In this document: in pieces, positions 18,637 to 27,246 of the stretch | How positions within the stretch are numbered: the stretch's first letter is position 1 | How the letters are laid out: each line of letters starts with the position of its first letter | Program-made: the position numbers and the translations under genes | The notes under the pieces: generated by a model | Databases searched by the model: none | Seen by the model: the letters and a program-made list of their open reading frames with translations, nothing else | Told to the model about the DNA's origin: nothing | Source: Chitinivorax tropicus | GTDB lineage: Bacteria; Pseudomonadota; Gammaproteobacteria; Burkholderiales; SCOH01 | Reading direction: 5' to 3' | Assembly (NCBI RefSeq): GCF_014202905.1 | Contig: NZ_JACHHY010000017.1 | Coordinates: forward strand, 1-64,000 | Length of the DNA: 64,000 nucleotides

Positions 18637-19182
18637 TCAGAGCTTGATGAAATGCTCGCGGTAGTATTTCAATTCTTCGATTGATTCATAGATATCCGCC
18701 AACGCCTCGTGCTTGCCGTGTTTCTTCAAGCCTTTGGCCACCTCGGGTTTCCAGCGCTTCACCAACTCCTTGAGCGTCGATACATCCAGATTACGATAGT
18801 GGAAATAGGTTTCCAGGCGAGGCATCCAGCGTGCCATGAAGCGTCGATCCTGGCAGATGGAGTTACCACACATCGGGCTCACCCCACTCGGGACATGCTC
18901 CTGCAGGAACGCAATCATCTGCGCTTCTACCTGCGCCTCGTTCAATACCGATGCCTTGACCCGATCGATCAAGCCCGATCGGCCATGGGTATTCTTGTTC
19001 CAGTCGTCCATCGCATCCAGCACGGCATTGTCCTGGTGCACGACCAACACCGGGCCTTCCGCCACTGTATTCAGCTCACTGTCGGTAATCACGACGGCCA
19101 GCTCCAATACTTTGTCCGATTCCGGCACCAGGCCCGTCATTTCCATATCGACCCAGATGAGGCGGTTTTGATCTTGTGGCAT
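18637..19182 (-). CDS. orn: Oligoribonuclease
   Basis: 181 residues. The N-terminus [12 protein letters not shown] holds the first acidic residues of the DEDDh exonuclease site and the C-terminal half ([33 protein letters not shown]) is typical. Orn degrades 2-5 nucleotide RNAs, including the pGpG made from c-di-GMP by EAL enzymes such as the one at 8700-10799. I prefer ATG 19182 because AAGGA then sits seven bases upstream; ATG 19188 is the alternative. Divergent from the M48 protease gene. Confidence 0.95.
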   Translation of the reverse strand: MPQDQNRLIWVDMEMTGLVPESDKVLELAVVITDSELNTVAEGPVLVVHQDNAVLDAMDDWNKNTHGRSGLIDRVKASVLNEAQVEAQMIAFLQEHVPSGVSPMCGNSICQDRRFMARWMPRLETYFHYRNLDVSTLKELVKRWKPEVAKGLKKHGKHEALADIYESIEELKYYREHFIKL

Positions 19183-19255
19183 ACTCATTTCCTTCTAACG
19201 CGAGTTGATTCTCGCACAGTTCCCATTCAAACGTCATTGACACCCGTTTTCACGC

Positions 19256-20500
19256 ATGTCCACATTTACGTCCATTTTCATCGCCGCGATTGTACTCACA
19301 ACCATGCTCCGTTTGTGGCTTTCCTGGCGCCACATCCGGCACATTGGCCAACATCGCGGGCAGGTACCTGACGCGTTTGCCAGCCAGATCCCACTGGCAG
19401 ACCATCAGAAAGCAGCCGACTACACACAAGCCAAGACACGGCTCGGCATGATCAGCACCCTGATCGACGCAGGCGTATTGCTTGTCTTTACGCTGGGCGG
19501 CGGCATCGAAGCGCTGCATCAGTTCTGGCTGGCCGAGCTGGGGCAGACCCTCTGGCAGGGCATTGCCATGTTGCTTTCAGTATCGTTCATCAGCAGCCTC
19601 ATCGGCTGGCCATTGTCAATGTATGCCACTTTCGTGATCGAAGCCCGGTTCGGTTTCAACCGCACCACCCTGGCGACGTACATCACGGATCTGATCAAAC
19701 AATCCCTCCTCGGCCTGGCCTTGGGCATCCCCTTGCTGTATGCCGTATTGTGGCTGATGGGCAAGATGGGCGATCACTGGTGGTTATATGTGTGGGTGGT
19801 CTGGACTGCCTTCCAGCTCGTCCTGTTGGCGGTCTATCCCACTTGGATTGCACCCTTGTTCAACAAATTCTCACCACTGGAAGAGGGCCCGATCAAGGCT
19901 CGCATCGAAGCACTGCTGACTAAATGTGGCTTCACCAGCAATGGTTTATTCATGATGGATGGCTCCAAGCGCAGCGCACATGGCAATGCCTATTTCACAG
20001 GCTTCGGCAAGAGCAAGCGCATCGTGTTCTTCGACACCTTGTTGACCCAATTGGAACCAGCCGAGATCGAGGCCGTGCTGGCGCACGAGTTGGGGCACTT
20101 CAAACATCGCCATATCATCAAACGGATCGTCTGGAGCTTCTTTTCCAGCCTGGCCATGTTCTATGTGCTTGGCGTATTGATGCAGCAGCCCTGGTTTTAT
20201 CAGGGACTGGGCGTAGCCAGCCAAGGGACGGCATTGGCCTTGCTGCTGTTTTTCATTGCAGCACCGGTTTTCCTGTTCCCGCTGACACCATTGGGTAGCC
20301 TCTATTCACGCAAGCACGAATTTGAAGCTGACCGATATGCGGCGGCGCAGGCTGATGCCAAGGATCTGATCAGCGCGCTGGTAAAAATGTACCGGGACAA
20401 TGCCTCGACGTTGACACCCGACCCGCTGCACTCCACCTTCTACGACTCACACCCGCCCGCATCCATCCGCATTGCCCACCTGCAAGCGCAGCAGATTTGA
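19256..20500 (+). CDS. M48 family membrane metalloprotease (Ste24-like)
   Basis: 414 residues. Several hydrophobic segments precede the zinc site HELGH (residues 277-281, as LAHELGHFKHRH), and the third-ligand motif KHEFEADRYAA follows near residue 347. This architecture fits Ste24/CAAX-protease-like inner-membrane enzymes; bacterial substrates are mostly unknown, with membrane protein quality control suspected. Divergent from orn with a 67-base spacer and followed by a strong hairpin. The name CAAX prenyl protease in databases should not be read literally, as bacteria do not prenylate such proteins. Confidence 0.9.
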   Translation: MSTFTSIFIAAIVLTTMLRLWLSWRHIRHIGQHRGQVPDAFASQIPLADHQKAADYTQAKTRLGMISTLIDAGVLLVFTLGGGIEALHQFWLAELGQTLWQGIAMLLSVSFISSLIGWPLSMYATFVIEARFGFNRTTLATYITDLIKQSLLGLALGIPLLYAVLWLMGKMGDHWWLYVWVVWTAFQLVLLAVYPTWIAPLFNKFSPLEEGPIKARIEALLTKCGFTSNGLFMMDGSKRSAHGNAYFTGFGKSKRIVFFDTLLTQLEPAEIEAVLAHELGHFKHRHIIKRIVWSFFSSLAMFYVLGVLMQQPWFYQGLGVASQGTALALLLFFIAAPVFLFPLTPLGSLYSRKHEFEADRYAAAQADAKDLISALVKMYRDNASTLTPDPLHSTFYDSHPPASIRIAHLQAQQI

Positions 20501-20504
20501 TCGG

Positions 20505-20536
20505 TCGGCCCACTGGTGGCTGCGCCAGTGGGCCGA
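20505..20536 (+). terminator. Strong hairpin after the M48 gene
   Basis: Perfect 12-base arms TCGGCCCACTGG / CCAGTGGGCCGA around an 8-base loop, starting four bases after the stop. No real T-run follows. Confidence 0.6.
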
Positions 20537-20574
20537 TTACCAGCCCATTGCGCCGACCCGCCACCTGTTTTTAC

Positions 20575-20602
20575 CTGACACAGCCACATGCCTTGATACA
20601 AT
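20575..20602 (+). promoter_or_regulatory. Predicted sigma-70 promoter of rsgA
   Basis: CTGACA at 20575-20580 (-35), 16-base spacer, TACAAT at 20597-20602 (-10) preceded by TGA, an extended -10. The start site would be near 20609, giving a ~20-base leader to rsgA. It follows the hairpin of the upstream gene. Confidence 0.6.
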
Positions 20603-20629
20603 GCACCATTCCCATCCTAGGTAGCATGC

Positions 20630-21502
20630 ATGACCCAAACCGCCGAAGGCCAAATCGTTGCGAGCCATGGCCGCTCATTCCGCGTGCTGGTTGACCAGCA
20701 GATCTACGAATGCACCACCCGCGGCAAACGAACCGATCTGGCTTGTGGTGACAAAGTAACGGTCAGGATCAGCAACCAGCAGCAGGCTGTTATCGAACAG
20801 GTTCTGCCACGCCAGAGCCTGCTGTATCGAGCAGATGATTGGCGGGAAAAATTGATCGCAGCCAATGTCAGCCAAGTGGTGATCGTGGTCGCTCCCTTCC
20901 CGAGCTTCAGTGAGGAATTCCTGGGGCGCTGTCTGGTTGCTTGCGAAGCTACCGATATCCAGCCATTGATTGTGCTCAACAAATGCGACCTGCCAGAGGC
21001 GGAAACGGCCAAAGCACAGCTGGCACTCTATGAAACCCTGGGCTATCGGCTGCTGCCATTGTCCGCCAAACAGAGTGTCGCATCGCTACAGCCCCTGCTG
21101 ACAGGGCATACCACGGTGTTGATTGGGCAATCCGGCATGGGCAAATCGACCTTGATCAATGCCTTGCTGCCCGCCGCCCAGGCTCGCACGGGTGATATAT
21201 CGCTGGCGCTGGATTCCGGCAAGCACACCACCACCCATGCCACGCTGTATCCGCTTGATGCGGAAAGCGCCATCATCGACTCGCCCGGCATGCAGGAATT
21301 CGGTCTGACCCATGTGTCAGGCGATCAGCTGGCCCACTGCTTTCCGGAGCTCCGCCCCTACATCGGTGAATGTCGTTTCGCCAACTGCCGTCACCTCTCC
21401 GAGCCCAATTGCGCGATTTCACAGGCGCTGGCAACCGGCACACTCACTGAGCGCCGGGTCATGTTGTATCGGAAGCTCCGACAGTTGATCGACAAGAAAT
21501 AA
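20630..21502 (+). CDS. rsgA: Ribosome small-subunit-dependent GTPase A
   Basis: 290 residues, circularly permuted GTPase: NKCD (G4) at 117-120 comes before the P-loop GQSGMGKS at 166-173 and DSPGM (G3). An N-terminal OB-like domain and the C-terminal zinc motif ECRFANCRHLSEPNCA complete the YjeQ/RsgA fold. It helps late 30S subunit maturation by releasing RbfA. Monocistronic by context: own promoter upstream, convergent gene downstream. No anomalies seen. Confidence 0.95.
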   Translation: MTQTAEGQIVASHGRSFRVLVDQQIYECTTRGKRTDLACGDKVTVRISNQQQAVIEQVLPRQSLLYRADDWREKLIAANVSQVVIVVAPFPSFSEEFLGRCLVACEATDIQPLIVLNKCDLPEAETAKAQLALYETLGYRLLPLSAKQSVASLQPLLTGHTTVLIGQSGMGKSTLINALLPAAQARTGDISLALDSGKHTTTHATLYPLDAESAIIDSPGMQEFGLTHVSGDQLAHCFPELRPYIGECRFANCRHLSEPNCAISQALATGTLTERRVMLYRKLRQLIDKK

Positions 21503-21537
21503 ATAGGGATGCCGGCCTGGCCCCCCTCAAGAACACT

Positions 21538-21568
21538 GCGTTGGCCGAGGCAATGCCCTGGCCAACGC
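21538..21568. terminator. Bidirectional hairpin between rsgA and acyl-CoA dehydrogenase
   Basis: GCGTTGGCC / GGCCAACGC, 9-base arms; the 13-base loop contains a further GGC/GCC pair. Placed between two convergent stops, no T-run. Confidence 0.5.
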
Positions 21569-21587
21569 CCCCCTTACCGGACCAGGA

Positions 21588-23378
21588 TCAGAACTGGTCG
21601 TCCGGCAAGGCCAGCGTGCTTTCCGCACCTTGCGTGATCTCATAGCCGTATGCCAAGGCTTGGCTGGCAATGTGTTCAGCGAAGAAACGCGCCGTAATCA
21701 GCTTGTTCTGGCAGAAAGCTTCGTCTGCGCCCCCTGCGGCCAGCTGCTGCTTGGCAATCAATGCTGACTTGGCCAGCAACCAACCCGCCAAGGTCACGCC
21801 CATCAACATCAGGAAAGGAACCGAGCCCGCTGCCGCTTGCTTGGGCTGTTGATCGAATCTGGCGAGTAGGAAATCCGCTGACTCTTTGGCGGCCAACGCA
21901 GCCTGTTTCACCCCACGCTGAATCGCAGCCAGCGTCGGATCATTCTCCTGCCCCAGCGCGACCAGGGTTGCATCGATTTCCTGCAACAAGGTAAAGCAGG
22001 TCAAGCCTTTTTCCGAGGCAAGTTTACGGCCAATCAAATCCATGCCATGAATACCAGTCGTGCCTTCATAGATGGCGGTGATCCGGGCATCACGCATATG
22101 CTGGGCGGCACCGGTCTCCTCAATGAAGCCCATGCCACCATGTACCTGCACGCCCAGCGAGGTGACCACATTGGCCACTTCGGTATTCCAGCCTTTGATG
22201 ATCGGAATCAAGAAATTGATCAGATATTGATTCTTCTGGCGCTCCGCCGCATCTGGGTGCTTGGCGGCTTTATCAAGCGCCGCACCGCCGAAATAGGTCA
22301 AGGCACGCATGCCCTCGATATATGCGCGCATGGTCATCAGCATGCGGCGCACATCCGGGTGGCGGATGATGGCCGCAGGCGCAGAGTTGTCCGAGCCCAG
22401 CTCACGAGACTGGATGCGGTCTTTGGCATAGGCCACGGCTTTTTGATAAGCACGCTCTGAGATCGCCATCCCCTCCACACCCACGCCCAGGCGGGCATGG
22501 TTCATCATGGTGAACATGTAGGCCAAGCCCTTGTTAGCCTCACCCACCAAGTAACCCACCGCACCACCATTGTCGCCATAGCTCATCACACAAGTGGGCG
22601 AGCCATGAATGCCCAGCTTATGTTCGATCGACACACAGTAGGCATCGTTGCGCTTGCCCAGGCTACCATCGGCATTCACCAGGAATTTGGGCACTACGAA
22701 CAGCGAAATCCCTTTCACGCCAGCAGGTGCATCGGGCAGGCGTGCCAGCACCAGATGGACAATGTTGTCCGCCATGTCATGCTCACCCCAGGTGATGAAG
22801 ATTTTCTGGCCTGAGATCAGATAGCTACCATCTGCCTGTGGTATCGCCTTGCTGCGCACCTGCGCCAGATCCGACCCGGCCTGCGGCTCGGTCAGGTTCA
22901 TGGTGCCGGGCCATTCCCCGCTGGACATCTTGGGCAGATAGATGGCTTTCAGCTCGTCCGATGCATGGTGATCCAATGCCTCGACAGCCCCCAAGGTCAA
23001 TAGCGGGCACAGCGAGAACGCGAGATTGGACGCACACCACATTTCTTCGGTCGCCATGGTCACCAAAGCTGGCAACCCTTGGCCACCAAACTCGACCGGT
23101 GCACGCATGCCCACCCAGCCCGCGTCGCGGAACTGGTGATAAGCCTCCTTGAAACCCTCAACCGTGGTCACAACGCCATCCGCCAATTGGTGTCCCTTGT
23201 CACCCAGCTTGTTCAACGGTGCCAGGATGGCAGAGGCAAACTTATTGGCCTCCTCCAAGATCGCATCGACCAGCTCAACGCTGGTGTCCTCGTTACCTGG
23301 CAAGGCCAGGACTTCTTCCAGCCCGGCAATCGCTTGCAGCACGAATTGCTGGTCTTTGATCGGCGCGGTGTAGGGCAT
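21588..23378 (-). CDS. Acyl-CoA dehydrogenase (long, ~600-residue class)
   Basis: 596 residues from ATG 23378, which has GGAGA upstream; an in-frame start at 23396 is less likely. Contains MNLTEPQAGSDLAQV and ISGQKIFITWGEHDM (FAD and substrate region) and the C-terminal catalytic-domain block LGVQVHGGMGFIEETGAAQHMRDARITAIYEGT, where the glutamate of YEGT is the expected base. A C-terminal extension of ~120 residues marks the larger class. It performs the first beta-oxidation step and passes electrons to ETF, encoded just upstream (etfBA). A separate promoter and the etfBA terminator lie between, so it is likely its own transcript. Confidence 0.92.
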   Translation of the reverse strand: MPYTAPIKDQQFVLQAIAGLEEVLALPGNEDTSVELVDAILEEANKFASAILAPLNKLGDKGHQLADGVVTTVEGFKEAYHQFRDAGWVGMRAPVEFGGQGLPALVTMATEEMWCASNLAFSLCPLLTLGAVEALDHHASDELKAIYLPKMSSGEWPGTMNLTEPQAGSDLAQVRSKAIPQADGSYLISGQKIFITWGEHDMADNIVHLVLARLPDAPAGVKGISLFVVPKFLVNADGSLGKRNDAYCVSIEHKLGIHGSPTCVMSYGDNGGAVGYLVGEANKGLAYMFTMMNHARLGVGVEGMAISERAYQKAVAYAKDRIQSRELGSDNSAPAAIIRHPDVRRMLMTMRAYIEGMRALTYFGGAALDKAAKHPDAAERQKNQYLINFLIPIIKGWNTEVANVVTSLGVQVHGGMGFIEETGAAQHMRDARITAIYEGTTGIHGMDLIGRKLASEKGLTCFTLLQEIDATLVALGQENDPTLAAIQRGVKQAALAAKESADFLLARFDQQPKQAAAGSVPFLMLMGVTLAGWLLAKSALIAKQQLAAGGADEAFCQNKLITARFFAEHIASQALAYGYEITQGAESTLALPDDQF

Positions 23379-23399
23379 GCTTCTCTCCGTTTTCAAATC

Positions 23400-23428
23400 A
23401 GTACAGGGTCCAATCCATCGACTGGCAA
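23400..23428 (-). promoter_or_regulatory. Predicted sigma-70 promoter of the acyl-CoA dehydrogenase gene
   Basis: On the minus strand TTGCCA (23428-23423), 17-base spacer, TGTACT (23405-23400). The start site would be ~15 bases before the ATG. It follows the etfBA terminator directly. Confidence 0.5.
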
Positions 23429-23435
23429 AAGGCGT

Positions 23436-23469
23436 AAAAAAGGCACAGGCAGCTCAAACTCCCTGTGCC
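23436..23469 (-). terminator. Rho-independent terminator of etfBA
   Basis: Minus-strand stem GGCACAGG / CCTGTGCC with a 12-base loop followed by six Ts. Classic intrinsic terminator, ~135 bases after the etfA stop. Confidence 0.8.
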
Positions 23470-23604
23470 CATCAGGTATCGACGGCCAGGCAATCTGGCG
23501 TTTTCCACCTGTTTATTTTTGTTTATATGCCGAGCTGGCAAGTGTGGGGTGCTTGCCCACCGGCTTCGGCCCTGCTGACAAAGGCGTCTGCTGGGCCCGG
23601 ATTA

Positions 23605-24543
23605 TTATTTGGACAACTCTGCAATCAACTCCGGCACCACGGTGAACAGATCACCCACCAAACCATAATCCGCCACCTGGAAGATCGGTGCTTCTTCGTC
23701 TTTATTGATCGCGACGATGACTTTTGAGTCTTTCATCCCTGCCAAGTGCTGGATCGCGCCGGAAATGCCGACTGCCACATACAGCTGTGGTGCCACGATC
23801 TTACCGGTCTGGCCGACTTGATAGTCGTTCGGTGCATAACCGGCATCCACAGCCGCACGAGAGGCGCCAACCGCTGCACCCAGCTTGTCCGCCAAGGGCT
23901 CGATCACGGCTTTGAACTGTTCTTCCGAGCCCAGCGCACGGCCACCCGACACAATGACCTTGGCAGCAGCCAGCTCTGGCCGATCAGACTTGGTCAGCTC
24001 TTGGCTGATGAAAGCAGATTTGCCGGCATCGGCAGTAGCCGCAATGTTTTCGATGGCGGCATTGCCACCGTCAGCAGCAACCGCATCAAAAGCCGTAGTC
24101 CGGACGGTGATGACTTTGATCGGGTCAACCGATTGAACGGTTGCAAACACGTTGCCTGCGTAGATCGGGCGGACAAAAGTGTCTGCCGATTCAACCGCGA
24201 TGATGTCGGATAACTGAGCAACATCCAACAGGGCGGCCACGCGGGGCAGGAAATTCTTGCCATAAGTGGTGGCGGGCGCCAGCACATGGCTGTAGCCCTT
24301 GGCCAGACCAGCAACCAGATCGCCCAGGTTTTCGGCCAGGCCGTGAGCAAAGTGTGCGGCATCTGCAACCAGCACTTTGGCAACGCCTGCAATCTTGGCT
24401 GCCGCTTGTGCAGCGGCAGCGCAGCCCTGCCCTGCCACCAGCAGGTGAACCTCGCCGCCCAACTTGGCAGCAGCGGCAACGGTGTTCAACGTGCCGGATT
24501 TGATCGAGCCATTGTCGTGTTCTGCAATAACCAGGATGCCCAT
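23605..24543 (-). CDS. etfA: Electron transfer flavoprotein alpha subunit
   Basis: 312 residues. C-terminal FAD domain with [36 protein letters not shown], then [30 protein letters not shown] and [24 protein letters not shown], all standard for EtfA. With EtfB it carries electrons from acyl-CoA dehydrogenases to the quinone pool via ETF-QO. Starts two bases after etfB stops, so the two are coupled. Transcript ends at the terminator near 23450. Confidence 0.96.
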   Translation of the reverse strand: MGILVIAEHDNGSIKSGTLNTVAAAAKLGGEVHLLVAGQGCAAAAQAAAKIAGVAKVLVADAAHFAHGLAENLGDLVAGLAKGYSHVLAPATTYGKNFLPRVAALLDVAQLSDIIAVESADTFVRPIYAGNVFATVQSVDPIKVITVRTTAFDAVAADGGNAAIENIAATADAGKSAFISQELTKSDRPELAAAKVIVSGGRALGSEEQFKAVIEPLADKLGAAVGASRAAVDAGYAPNDYQVGQTGKIVAPQLYVAVGISGAIQHLAGMKDSKVIVAINKDEEAPIFQVADYGLVGDLFTVVPELIAELSK

Positions 24544-24545
24544 GT

Positions 24546-25295
24546 TCAGATCACCTTCGCTTCATTCTTCAGTTTTGCCACCAGCTCGGCCACCGAGCCC
24601 ACTTTCACCCCTGCGGAACGCTTGGGTGGCTCAGCCACTTTCAAGGTCTTCAGGCGCGGAGCGACATCCACACCCAGATCAGCCGGCGTGGTCTTGTCGA
24701 GCGGCTTTTTCTTGGCGGCCATGATGTTCGGCAGCTTCACATAACGTGGCTCATTCAGACGCAGATCGGTCGTCACTACGGCGGGCAGATTCAGCTTGAC
24801 CGTTTCCAGGCCGCCATCGATTTCGCGTGTCACATTCAGCGAATCAGCTGTCAGCTCGACCTTGGAAGCAAACGTCCCTTGCGGCATGCCAGTCAACGCA
24901 GCCAGCATCTGGCCAGTCTGGTTGGAATCATCGTCGATGGCCTGCTTACCCAGGATCACCAGCTGCGGCTGCTCTTTATCGACGATCGCCTTCAAGAGCT
25001 TGGCCACGGCCAGTGGCTGCAGATCCACATCAGTCTCGACCAGGATGCCGCGATCCGCGCCCATGGCCATGGCAGTCCGAATCTGCTCTTCACATTTGCC
25101 AGAGCCCATCGATACCACCACGATCTCGGTGATCTTGCCCGCTTCTTTCAGACGGACCGCCTCTTCCACCGCGATTTCATCGAATGGGTTCATCGACATC
25201 TTGACATTGGCAATATCAACATCGCTGCCGTCGGCCTTGACGCGAACTTTCACGTTGTAATCCACAACGCGCTTAACTGCGACTAGAGCTTTCAT
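24546..25295 (-). CDS. etfB: Electron transfer flavoprotein beta subunit
   Basis: 249 residues, the usual EtfB length. It opens [20 protein letters not shown] and carries [16 protein letters not shown], the AMP-binding-side [29 protein letters not shown] and [23 protein letters not shown]. Partner of EtfA. The leader is unusually long (~225 bases from the predicted promoter) and carries three hairpins; a PsrA-like operator overlaps the promoter. That fits fatty-acid control of ETF as known for PsrA in Pseudomonas; here it is inference from the site only. Confidence 0.96.
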   Translation of the reverse strand: MKALVAVKRVVDYNVKVRVKADGSDVDIANVKMSMNPFDEIAVEEAVRLKEAGKITEIVVVSMGSGKCEEQIRTAMAMGADRGILVETDVDLQPLAVAKLLKAIVDKEQPQLVILGKQAIDDDSNQTGQMLAALTGMPQGTFASKVELTADSLNVTREIDGGLETVKLNLPAVVTTDLRLNEPRYVKLPNIMAAKKKPLDKTTPADLGVDVAPRLKTLKVAEPPKRSAGVKVGSVAELVAKLKNEAKVI

Positions 25296-25519
25296 GATTC
25301 TCCTGCTTTGATCTGAGGGCAGCAGAGGCTGCCGTGAATGCCTGAGCGCGGGAGGAAGCCGCGCCCGATATATTGAGGGCTTGTTGGGATCGGTTCTACT
25401 GCGTATTGGAGAACCGATGGCAACAAACCCTAGAGCCTATCATGAGCGCCAAAGGGTGTCATGGTGCGGCCCGCCTGCATGACGGAACATTTTTGTGCTT
25501 TACACAAAAATCAAACAAG
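25296..25519 (-). promoter_or_regulatory. Structured 5' leader of etfBA with three hairpins
   Basis: Reading toward etfB, the predicted ~225-base leader holds: an imperfect stem-loop at 25376-25431 (22-base arms, 12-base loop; in the minus-strand RNA only a CC/CC internal loop interrupts pairing and the other mismatch becomes a U-G pair), a 6-bp stem at 25346-25364 (GCGCGG/CCGCGC) and a 6-bp stem at 25318-25333 (GGCAGC/GCTGCC) close to the ribosome site GGAG. No coding content seen. I do not recognise a known riboswitch. Confidence 0.5.
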
Positions 25520-25529
25520 CGTTTGATTT
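25508..25529. promoter_or_regulatory. PsrA-like operator
   Basis: Perfect 9-base inverted repeat AAATCAAAC / GTTTGATTT separated by AAGC. It contains the CAAAC-N4-GTTTG core described for the TetR-family fatty-acid regulator PsrA. It overlaps the -10 and start of the predicted etfBA promoter and lies 138 bases upstream of phaJ. Confidence 0.6.
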
Positions 25530-25555
25530 ATACACCAACGCTTTTCAATCGGCAA
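25527..25555 (-). promoter_or_regulatory. Predicted sigma-70 promoter of etfBA
   Basis: Minus strand: TTGCCG at 25555-25550, 17-base spacer, TATAAA at 25532-25527. Overlapped by the PsrA-like palindrome, which would block it when bound. Confidence 0.55.
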
Positions 25556-25570
25556 CTGAAACTTTGCTGT

Positions 25571-25588
25571 TTTAAACGATAGTTTGAA
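25571..25588. promoter_or_regulatory. Second, imperfect PsrA-like site
   Basis: TTTAAAC-GATA-GTTTGAA: same spacing as the first palindrome with one mismatch between arms. About 80 bases upstream of the phaJ ATG. Confidence 0.4.
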
Positions 25589-25666
25589 ACGCCCGCATTT
25601 GCGTTTTCCAGATACGATCCGGACAATAAGTGACTACCTCAACCGCTATCAGGAAAGCATCCATAC

Positions 25667-26092
25667 ATGAGCACCGTTTACATTGAAGACATGGAAATCG
25701 GCCAGACTGCCGAATATGGCAAGACCATCACCGAGGCAGATATCGTCATGTTCGCGGGGGTGACTGGCGACAACAATCCCGTCCACATCGATGAAGAATA
25801 TGCAGCCACCACACCGTTTGGCACCCGCATCTGCCATGGCATGTTGACTGCCAGCCTGATCTCGACGGTATTGGGTACCCGCCTGCCCGGCCCTGGTACC
25901 ATCTACCTGAGTCAATCAGCCAAGTTCAAAGCGCCGGTCAAACTGGGTGATACGGTAAAGGTCCGGGTCACTGTCAAGGAGCTGGATCGCGCCAAGAAAC
26001 GGGTGACGCTGGAAACCAATTGCTACGTCAAGGACAAGTTGGTCCTGGAGGGCGAAGCGCTGGCGATTGCACCAAGCAAGCCGGCAGCGTAA
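25667..26092 (+). CDS. phaJ: MaoC-like (R)-specific enoyl-CoA hydratase
   Basis: 141 residues with a single hot-dog fold. The hydratase-2 motif FAGVTGDNNPVHIDEEYAATTPFG supplies the Asp/His catalytic pair and is followed by RICHGMLTASLISTVLG. PhaJ enzymes take trans-2-enoyl-CoA from beta-oxidation to (R)-3-hydroxyacyl-CoA, the PHA synthase substrate. Divergent from etfBA, with PsrA-like sites between, which ties it to fatty-acid degradation. A PHA synthase gene is not in this window, so a role in PHA is likely but not shown; other MaoC reactions remain possible. Confidence 0.82.
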   Translation: MSTVYIEDMEIGQTAEYGKTITEADIVMFAGVTGDNNPVHIDEEYAATTPFGTRICHGMLTASLISTVLGTRLPGPGTIYLSQSAKFKAPVKLGDTVKVRVTVKELDRAKKRVTLETNCYVKDKLVLEGEALAIAPSKPAA

Positions 26093-26186
26093 ACTGGCAA
26101 ACACTTCCGTTGTGAGTTATCTGGCCGTCGTCAGGCGGCCCCAAAGACATGCCCACCCACTCCATTTCTCTCGTGATGTTCGCCCT

Positions 26187-26203
26187 GTGTGCATATTGCA
26201 CAC
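26187..26203. promoter_or_regulatory. Palindrome upstream of cysE
   Basis: Perfect arms GTGTGCA / TGCACAC with a TAT centre, 111 bases before the cysE ATG, between phaJ and cysE. It looks like a dimeric-regulator operator; regulator unknown. Confidence 0.35.
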
Positions 26204-26313
26204 GATGTTGATTGACGCCTGCTTCACTCCATTCCGTTCTACCATTTTGTCAGCAATGCCGCATGGTGCAGGTGTGCCCATGTATGCGGCTCGATCAGCG
26301 AGTGTAAACAGTC

Positions 26314-27117
26314 ATGAGTCAATCACAGCATTCAACCGACCACATTTGGGACACCATCCGTCAGGAAGTCGAAACAGCCGTTGCCAACGAGCCGATCCTG
26401 GCCAGCTTCCTGCATATGACTGTGCTACGGCACAAGTCGCTGGATGATGTCATCGCCTTTCACCTCTCCAGCAAGCTCGCCACCAGCACGATGGATGCTC
26501 GCACCTTGATGGAGCTGATTCGGGAAGCGCTGGATGCCGACCCGCAAATTGGTGAAGCCATGCGGGCAGACATCCAGGCGTCGTTCGACCGAGACCCAGC
26601 CTGCACGACCTTTTCCACACCCCTGCTGTATTACAAGGGCTTTCATGCCCTGGCCAGCTATCGCATCATGCATTGGCTGTGGCAACATGGCCGCCAGACA
26701 CTGGCCTTGTTCCTGCAAAACCGTATCTCTGAAGCATTCACTGTTGATATCCACCCGGCAGCGCACATTGGACGAGGGATCATGTTGGATCATGGCCATG
26801 GCTTTGTCGTGGGCGAGACAGCTGTCATCGAAGACAATGTCTCGATCCTTCATAATGTCACACTGGGCGGCACGGGTAAGGAAACCGGCGATCGGCATCC
26901 CAAGATCCGCTCGGGGGTGTTGATCGGTGCAGGCGTCAAGATTCTGGGCAATATCGAAGTGGGCCGTGGCGCGAAGGTTGGCGCAGGCAGTGTGGTGATC
27001 GAACCGGTTCCGCCGCATGTCACTGTGGTGGGCGTGCCCGCCAAGATCGTCGGCATGGCCGACTCCGCCGAGCCGGCCTTGGATATGAATCAACGGTTTG
27101 ACTGTCGAGGCCGCTGA
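26314..27117 (+). CDS. cysE: Serine O-acetyltransferase
   Basis: 267 residues. N-terminal helical domain (WDTIRQEVETAVANEPILASFLHMTVLRHKSL) and C-terminal left-handed beta helix with the catalytic histidines in MLDHGHGFVVGETAVIEDNVSILHNVTLGGTGKETGDRHP. It acetylates serine with acetyl-CoA in the first committed step of cysteine synthesis. The C-terminal tail (ALDMNQRFDCRG) resembles the flexible end that docks into cysteine synthase, although it does not end in Ile. No clear Shine-Dalgarno; a palindrome lies in its upstream region. Confidence 0.93.
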   Translation: MSQSQHSTDHIWDTIRQEVETAVANEPILASFLHMTVLRHKSLDDVIAFHLSSKLATSTMDARTLMELIREALDADPQIGEAMRADIQASFDRDPACTTFSTPLLYYKGFHALASYRIMHWLWQHGRQTLALFLQNRISEAFTVDIHPAAHIGRGIMLDHGHGFVVGETAVIEDNVSILHNVTLGGTGKETGDRHPKIRSGVLIGAGVKILGNIEVGRGAKVGAGSVVIEPVPPHVTVVGVPAKIVGMADSAEPALDMNQRFDCRGR

Positions 27118-27246
27118 TGACACCCGCAGCCTGAATGGGCAGGGTCTGCAATGCGGTGGCATGCCGCTCAGGCCGCCACCTTGACAGGGTGCATGCATCA
27201 CCTTGACTTGAACTACTGCTCGTCAGCCATTCAACGCGGATATCAC

